The notes below the pieces were generated by a model. The model saw nothing but the letters and a program-made list of their open reading frames with translations. It was not told where the DNA came from and did not search any database. Positions 59,717 to 64,000 of a stretch of DNA of 64,000 bases are shown piece after piece (positions within the stretch are counted from its first letter, which is position 1; every line of letters starts with the position of its first letter). Where the stretch lies: contig OY282606.1 of assembly GCA_958298945.1 (NCBI GenBank), positions 47,195,920 through 47,259,919 on the forward strand, written 5' to 3'. Made by a program: the position numbers and the translations under genes. This stretch comes from Atherix ibis. Lineage: Eukaryota > Arthropoda > Insecta > Diptera > Athericidae.

Positions 59717-60571
59717 CTAATCAAATAACAAGAGCCAAATAACTAACTATGAAAAATAATCAACTGTAGAAAATAACGAACTCTACAAAAATAAATGGTT
59801 TTTCCTAGAAACGAAAATATCTCTTTTGATAATAGAGTAACCAAATTGCTTATTAGAAATGGAATATTCATAGTCCTGAAAATACCCCAAACGGACCCAA
59901 ATATCCCAAATAGAGGAGGAAAAACTTCATTAATTTGTTTTAATACTAAACATTGAAACTTGTTCAATTCGTAGTTAAATTACGAAAAATATACTAAGGA
60001 ACTTGTATTTAATTCTATTGCGAATGGAAGGAAATATTCCATCTGCCATTTGAGTAATTATTTGTTTTTCATTATCAGACGAGGAAGTTGTCTGCCATAT
60101 TTCGTTTTTCTTGTGGTCAGTTCTATATTCTTGCTTAACTAAATAAATTGTCCATTAATTAAATTTGTTTTTTTTTGCAAATACCATCAAACCAGAAGAT
60201 ACACAATCATATTTTTATCCTTACAATATACAAAAATGCTCACTATAATTAAGATAAATTAATTACTCAAGTAAAATTAAAGCAATTAATCTAGCAAAAT
60301 ATTAGGAAATATATTTTTTTTTTAAATCTAAAATGAATTCCTTTTTAGAAAATGCTGCATCAAAAATATGCTGCACCTAATGATCAAAAAAATTCCTCGA
60401 TATTTATAAATATTGTGTTCGGAAAGCAATTCCAACAGTGGACTTAATTGTATTTTCTCACAACCAACTTCACACTTAAGCCGCATAATCATGCTGACAT
60501 AGCAAGGCACAATTTTGACAGCTGACATAGCAAGGCTCAATTCGATTAATTCTGCAAAGTAGTTTTTGGTT
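59717..60571 (-). other. Intron sequence upstream of the tail exons
   Basis: No exon recognised. TGACATAGCAAGGC occurs twice near 60497 and 60524. The right part should be the 5' flank or end of the mariner interrupted by the LINE, but I could not find its terminal repeat. Confidence 0.4.
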
Positions 60572-60756
60572 GATATCCTTTTTTTTTTTTTTTTGTTTTA
60601 TTTTTTATCTGCAACTACAATTTTATTGTAACAAGCAAATTTACATAACATTTTAATTAACAATTTTGTGCATCATGAAGTGGGAGTAAACACCCATCGG
60701 CGTTTCTCCAACTAACGGAAGTTAGATTCCTCTAGAAAATCTCTAGGCCATTGTCT

Positions 60757-63420
60757 CTAAAGTCTCCGATGAGTGTTTCCGGGGAGGGCTGTACAAGACA
60801 ATTCTCTCACAAGTGGATTATGGTGATAGGATAAACGGGAATGAAATTTTTGATAGCGGGAAATGCACAGGTTATGAACAAATGGAACATTTAGGTCACG
60901 ATGTATTACAGTGTTACGAACATAAAAGGGGGCATCAACAATTTTACGGAGGATCTTGGATTGTAAGGCCTGGATGCGATAGGAATTGGAACGTTTCGTT
61001 GAATCCCAAAGTTCAATTCCATATGTCCAAATTGGTTTTATAATTGTATTGTAGATTAGAAGTTTACTTTTAATTGTTAGTTTCGAGCGTTTGTCCAGTA
61101 GTCTAAGAAGTTGTAGGTAACGTCTGTTAGCTTCAGCTCTTTTTAATCTAGTATGTGGGTTCCATGTTAGTCTTTTGTCCAGCAAAAGTCCCAAGTAACG
61201 CACTTTATCATATTGCGGTATCATGTTGCTATTAAGGTATAAAGGGGTAGGTTTACCTTGACAAAGTGTGAAAGTAATGTGAGCACTCTTCTGTTCATTT
61301 ACCTTCACTCTCCATCTCTTAAACCAAGATTGAAGGTTGTGGATATGGGATTGTAAATTGTTGGAAGCTATGTCAGGATTTTTATGGGTAGCAAGTATGG
61401 CCGTATCATCTGCATAAGTAGCAATGATAGTATTAGGATAAGCTGGGATGTCATGCGTATAAATATTATATAAGATGGAACCAAGGATACTGCCTTGTGG
61501 TACTCCGGCGAGAATAGGATATATTTCCGACGATTCTGAGTTGATTGCAACTTGGAAATGTCGTTGGGAGAGATATGAATTTATGATAAGGTAGTATGTT
61601 GAAGGAAGAAAGCTCTTGAGTTTCCAAAGGAGTCCAGGATGCCACACACGATCAAAAGCTTGGGAGATATCTAGAAATACTCCTGGGCAATACTCTTTCC
61701 TCTCAAGAGAGGATGCAATATGGTCAACAATGCGATGGCATTGCTGGATAGTGGAGTGTTCAGATCGGAAGCCAAATTGGTGATCAGGAATAATTTTTTC
61801 GTTAACTAAGACAGGGTAGAGTCGTTTTAGTAGCAGTTTTTCGAATATCTTACCAAGAATTGGTAAGAGACTGATAGGTCTATAGGAGGAAGGAGAATTA
61901 ATGGATTTATTTGGTTTAGGAATCATTTTAATGACAGAATATTTCCAGAGTAAGGGAAAATAGGTTGTGCGCAGGATACTATTAAAAATATAAGTGATTA
62001 AAACTAAACCTTTTCGGGAAATTTGCTTCAGAATAGGAGCTGTTATTAAATCATAACCAGGAGCTTTTTTATTGGGAAGGCGCAGAATTGTAGATTTAAT
62101 TTCCGAGGGCTTAAAATTTTTGGGAGGAAGACTCATAGGGAGTGGGAACATTAGTTCTTCGATGATTTTGTTAGTATGTGATTTGTCTTCTATATCATCA
62201 TGTGGAGCAAAAGTATTTATCAAATGTTTAGCAAATTCTTCGGCTTTTTCTTTGTCTGTTTTTGCCCAGTTACCGTCATTTTGTTTCAGTGGGTGTGATG
62301 TTCTTTTGTACGAGAGTATTCGTCTAGTGGCTTCCCATAAAGAAATATTGTCACTAAGCGATATTGTATAAGTTTCATGCCGTTCATTATAGTGCTTACT
62401 AATTTCCATTTTTAGTTCACGTTGTAGTCTGTTAAGTTCCTGTTTGTAGCTAGGCATTCGTACGCGTTGCCACTTCATTCTCATTTTTCTTTTTTCGTTA
62501 ATTAAAGTCCGTATTTTAGTTGGTAAATTTTGTTGTTGTGGTTGTGTAGTATTGTTAGAGATATGAGCGGTTGTGACTGCATGTTGTATATATATAGTGA
62601 GGTCATTTACAGCATCATTAATGTCATTTGCTGTTTTTAACGTTCGTTTTAAGTCAATCTGTTGGTCTAATTTGTATCTAAATCTGTTCCAATCAATTTT
62701 GCCATTTATCAGCCTAGGAGGAAGAGTCTTTAAGATTGGCTTAGAAATAAGGGTAAGGAGAACAGGACTATGATCAGAGTTTAAATCGGAAAGAGTTTCA
62801 ATACTAGAATTCATGGTAATTGAAGGAGTGCTACTGAAGTAATCGAGGATATCAGGTCGTTTTGAAACAGATGTTGGCCAGTATGTTGGATTTGGAGGGG
62901 AGGTTATTTGATATGATGTATGGGATAGTGCTTCTTGAAGAATCTTTCCTCGAGGGTTAGCAACGCGGCAACCCCATTGAGGGTGTTTAGCATTGTAATC
63001 ACCACCCGCCAGGAACGAGGCTCCAAGTGCGTGTAGGAAGGATAAAAATTCGGAACCAGTTATTGATTTATTGGGAGGACAATATACAGATGCTACATTA
63101 AGATTAAATAAGGAGGTATCAATTGTAACAACTGTGGATTGCAGGGATTCAGAGGAGAAATTGGAGTGAATGTTATGTTGAATGGATTTTCTAATAAGGA
63201 TAGCTGTTCCACCATGTGCCGTATTGTCAGGATGATCAGTTCTGTATGTATCGTAGTCTCGTATCGTGAAGTATGACCTGGATGTAAAGTGCGTTTCAGT
63301 TAATAGAGCAATGTCAATACGTCTGTCATGTAGGAGAATGTCCAGTTCTAGTCGATGGAGGTTCAAACCATTTGCGTTCCATAAAAGGATGGAGAAGGAA
63401 TTTTCGGTAGACGACGACAT
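60757..63420 (-). CDS. Jockey ORF2: endonuclease plus reverse transcriptase
   Basis: 887 residues. Endonuclease: NANGL (N15), TETHF (E42), ASVYCPP (109-115), GGDYN (139-143), SDHSP (215-219). Reverse transcriptase: SYRPISLLPILGK (512-524), QFGFRSEHST (548-557), FLDISQAFDRVW (582-593, with catalytic Asp), GVPQGSILG (639-647), YADD (669-672), then YLGLLLDKRLTW (742-753) and WTYGIELWDS (798-807). All catalytic motifs are present. The frame ends at TAG in THRRL-stop, where the copy at 26744-27858 has Lys (QRRLKRHWSRD). The frame beyond would add RQWPRDFLEESNFR, so about 14 residues were lost to one nonsense change. It nicks target DNA and primes cDNA synthesis there. The start ATG follows the ORF1 stop by one base. 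Confidence 0.95.
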   Translation of the reverse strand: MSSSTENSFSILLWNANGLNLHRLELDILLHDRRIDIALLTETHFTSRSYFTIRDYDTYRTDHPDNTAHGGTAILIRKSIQHNIHSNFSSESLQSTVVTIDTSLFNLNVASVYCPPNKSITGSEFLSFLHALGASFLAGGDYNAKHPQWGCRVANPRGKILQEALSHTSYQITSPPNPTYWPTSVSKRPDILDYFSSTPSITMNSSIETLSDLNSDHSPVLLTLISKPILKTLPPRLINGKIDWNRFRYKLDQQIDLKRTLKTANDINDAVNDLTIYIQHAVTTAHISNNTTQPQQQNLPTKIRTLINEKRKMRMKWQRVRMPSYKQELNRLQRELKMEISKHYNERHETYTISLSDNISLWEATRRILSYKRTSHPLKQNDGNWAKTDKEKAEEFAKHLINTFAPHDDIEDKSHTNKIIEELMFPLPMSLPPKNFKPSEIKSTILRLPNKKAPGYDLITAPILKQISRKGLVLITYIFNSILRTTYFPLLWKYSVIKMIPKPNKSINSPSSYRPISLLPILGKIFEKLLLKRLYPVLVNEKIIPDHQFGFRSEHSTIQQCHRIVDHIASSLERKEYCPGVFLDISQAFDRVWHPGLLWKLKSFLPSTYYLIINSYLSQRHFQVAINSESSEIYPILAGVPQGSILGSILYNIYTHDIPAYPNTIIATYADDTAILATHKNPDIASNNLQSHIHNLQSWFKRWRVKVNEQKSAHITFTLCQGKPTPLYLNSNMIPQYDKVRYLGLLLDKRLTWNPHTRLKRAEANRRYLQLLRLLDKRSKLTIKSKLLIYNTIIKPIWTYGIELWDSTKRSNSYRIQALQSKILRKIVDAPFYVRNTVIHRDLNVPFVHNLCISRYQKFHSRLSYHHNPLVRELSCTALPGNTHRRL

Positions 63421-63421
63421 T

Positions 63422-63537
63422 TATTTTTGAACAGTGGACGATAAAGCTGACACAATGGACATCAAGGCATTTACAAGTGGTGTTAGTATTTTATTAAGTT
63501 GGTCTATGAGTGTGTTGGTTAATTGGGAGAACATTGA
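63422..63537 (-). pseudogene. Jockey ORF1, last 37 codons
   Basis: A minus-strand frame open from the 5' truncation point to TAA at 63422-63424, ending SALSSTVQK. The arrangement TAA-A-ATG places ORF2 one base after ORF1 in another frame, as expected for Jockey-type LINEs that translate ORF2 by reinitiation. The gag-like core and the zinc knuckles are missing; the 13985-16132 copy keeps part of them. Confidence 0.75.
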
Positions 63538-63548
63538 GATATCCTTTT

Positions 63549-64000
63549 AAAAATGAAAAGTGAAAAACAGCATTTTCGTCATATTTTAATTTTTTACTGT
63601 AGAAAAGATAAAAATTCTGTTCAAACAAGAAAAAATTTATCCGATGTGTATGGAGAAGTTATGTTAAGCGATCTCGAAGGTGCACCACGTTCTGGAAGGC
63701 CAGTTGAAGCTGATGAAGACACAATAAAGGCATTAATTGATCGAAACCGACGAATAATAACTCGTGAGATCGCTGAGAGATTAAATTTGTTGAATTCGAC
63801 CGTTCATGATCATTTGAAACGGCTAGGTTTAATCTCAAAGCTCGATATATTACAATAGTTCCTCATCTTCCTACGGGAAAAAAATTGTGCCGTCGCATTG
63901 ACGTTTGTGATTTGATTCTCAAACGCCAAGAAAATTATCCATTTTTTAAGCGTATCATCACTGGGGATGAGAAATGGGTTGTCTACAACAATATTAAACG
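63549..64000 (+). mobile_element. Mariner transposase 5' part, cut by the window edge
   Basis: The frame opens at 63553 (KSEKQHFRHILIFYCRKDKN), loses a block after NLSDVYGE (a deletion in the helix-turn-helix part), continues with LEGAPRSGRPVEADEDTIKA and REIAERLNLLNSTVHDHLKR, and stops at 63856 where Trp is usual in LDIW. A shifted frame carries on to ITGDEKWVVYNNIKR at the edge, which contains the first catalytic Asp. Its 5' untranslated part is separated from it by the LINE insertion at 60583-63537. Confidence 0.88.

Larger units (their letters stand above)
60583..63537 (-). mobile_element. Near-full-length Jockey-family LINE
   Basis: On the minus strand, 5'-truncated in ORF1, with complete ORF2, a 3' UTR and poly(A) (T run from 60583). 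The target duplication GATATCCTTTT is perfect (60572-60582 and 63538-63548). It sits in the 5' part of a mariner and, presumably, in an intron of the receptor gene, in the same orientation as the gene. It is the reference copy for the other five family members in the window. Confidence 0.95.

Overview
The window is a transposon-dense, AT-rich stretch of an insect nuclear genome, most likely a fly or a close relative. No bacterial-type operons are present. The only host gene I recognise lies at the right end on the minus strand. It is the 3' end of a tachykinin-receptor gene (TkR99D-like): three exons at 59577-59716, 59417-59482 and 54251 downwards, with matching splice phases and good splice sites. 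They encode the helix-8/palmitoylation region and the cytoplasmic tail of a rhodopsin-family GPCR. The last exon stops at a TGA followed by C, after which the same frame stays open for 63 more codons of Asn/Ser-rich sequence. Exons for the seven-membrane core must lie to the right of the window.

Almost everything else recognisable is mobile DNA, much of it nested. (1) DD34D mariner elements of at least five kinds lie at 1444-3046, 8607-9832, 19446-20422, 28690-29735, 29780-30850, 48090-49382 and 63549 to the edge; all carry lesions or are cut by the edge. (2) One Jockey-type LINE family has six copies: a nearly intact one at 60583-63537, a 5'-truncated one at 26744-27858, and decayed ones at 13985-16132, 18100-19235, 33690-33990 and 44120-45400. 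(3) Fragments of an RNase-H-bearing, I-like LINE lie at 3.1-3.8, 34.4-35.1, 36.2-36.7 and 42.8-43.2 kb, all on the minus strand. (4) LOA/R1-like LINE 3' ends with a C-terminal zinc knuckle lie at 40.2-40.7 and 47.6-49.8 kb. (5) Two further CR1/Jockey-like LINE remnants lie at 38.9-40.1 and 54.5-56.0 kb. (6) A Bel/Pao integrase with its 3' LTR lies at 3.8-5.6 kb. (7) A 410-bp non-autonomous Helitron lies at 17670-18079.

The most unusual element is a chimeric retroposon at 1699-2600, inserted into a mariner. It has a 5S rRNA head, a tRNA-like T arm with a Pol III B box, the beginning of an RTE-type endonuclease ORF, then a jump to a short A-rich 3' tail. A second copy (35501-36192) has lost the 5S head but has the same internal junction and its own target-site duplication. 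The structure was therefore probably copied as a unit, as a LINE-5'-derived SINE would be.

Non-coding structure includes a diverged tandem array of about 165-bp units at 12.9-13.7 kb, two long hairpins at 34.55 and 54.85 kb, a hairpin whose loop received the second chimeric retroposon (35.45-36.24 kb), and GC-raised islands at 0.76-1.1 and 10.35-10.74 kb that I cannot assign. Long AT-rich stretches between these hold no gene that I can support.
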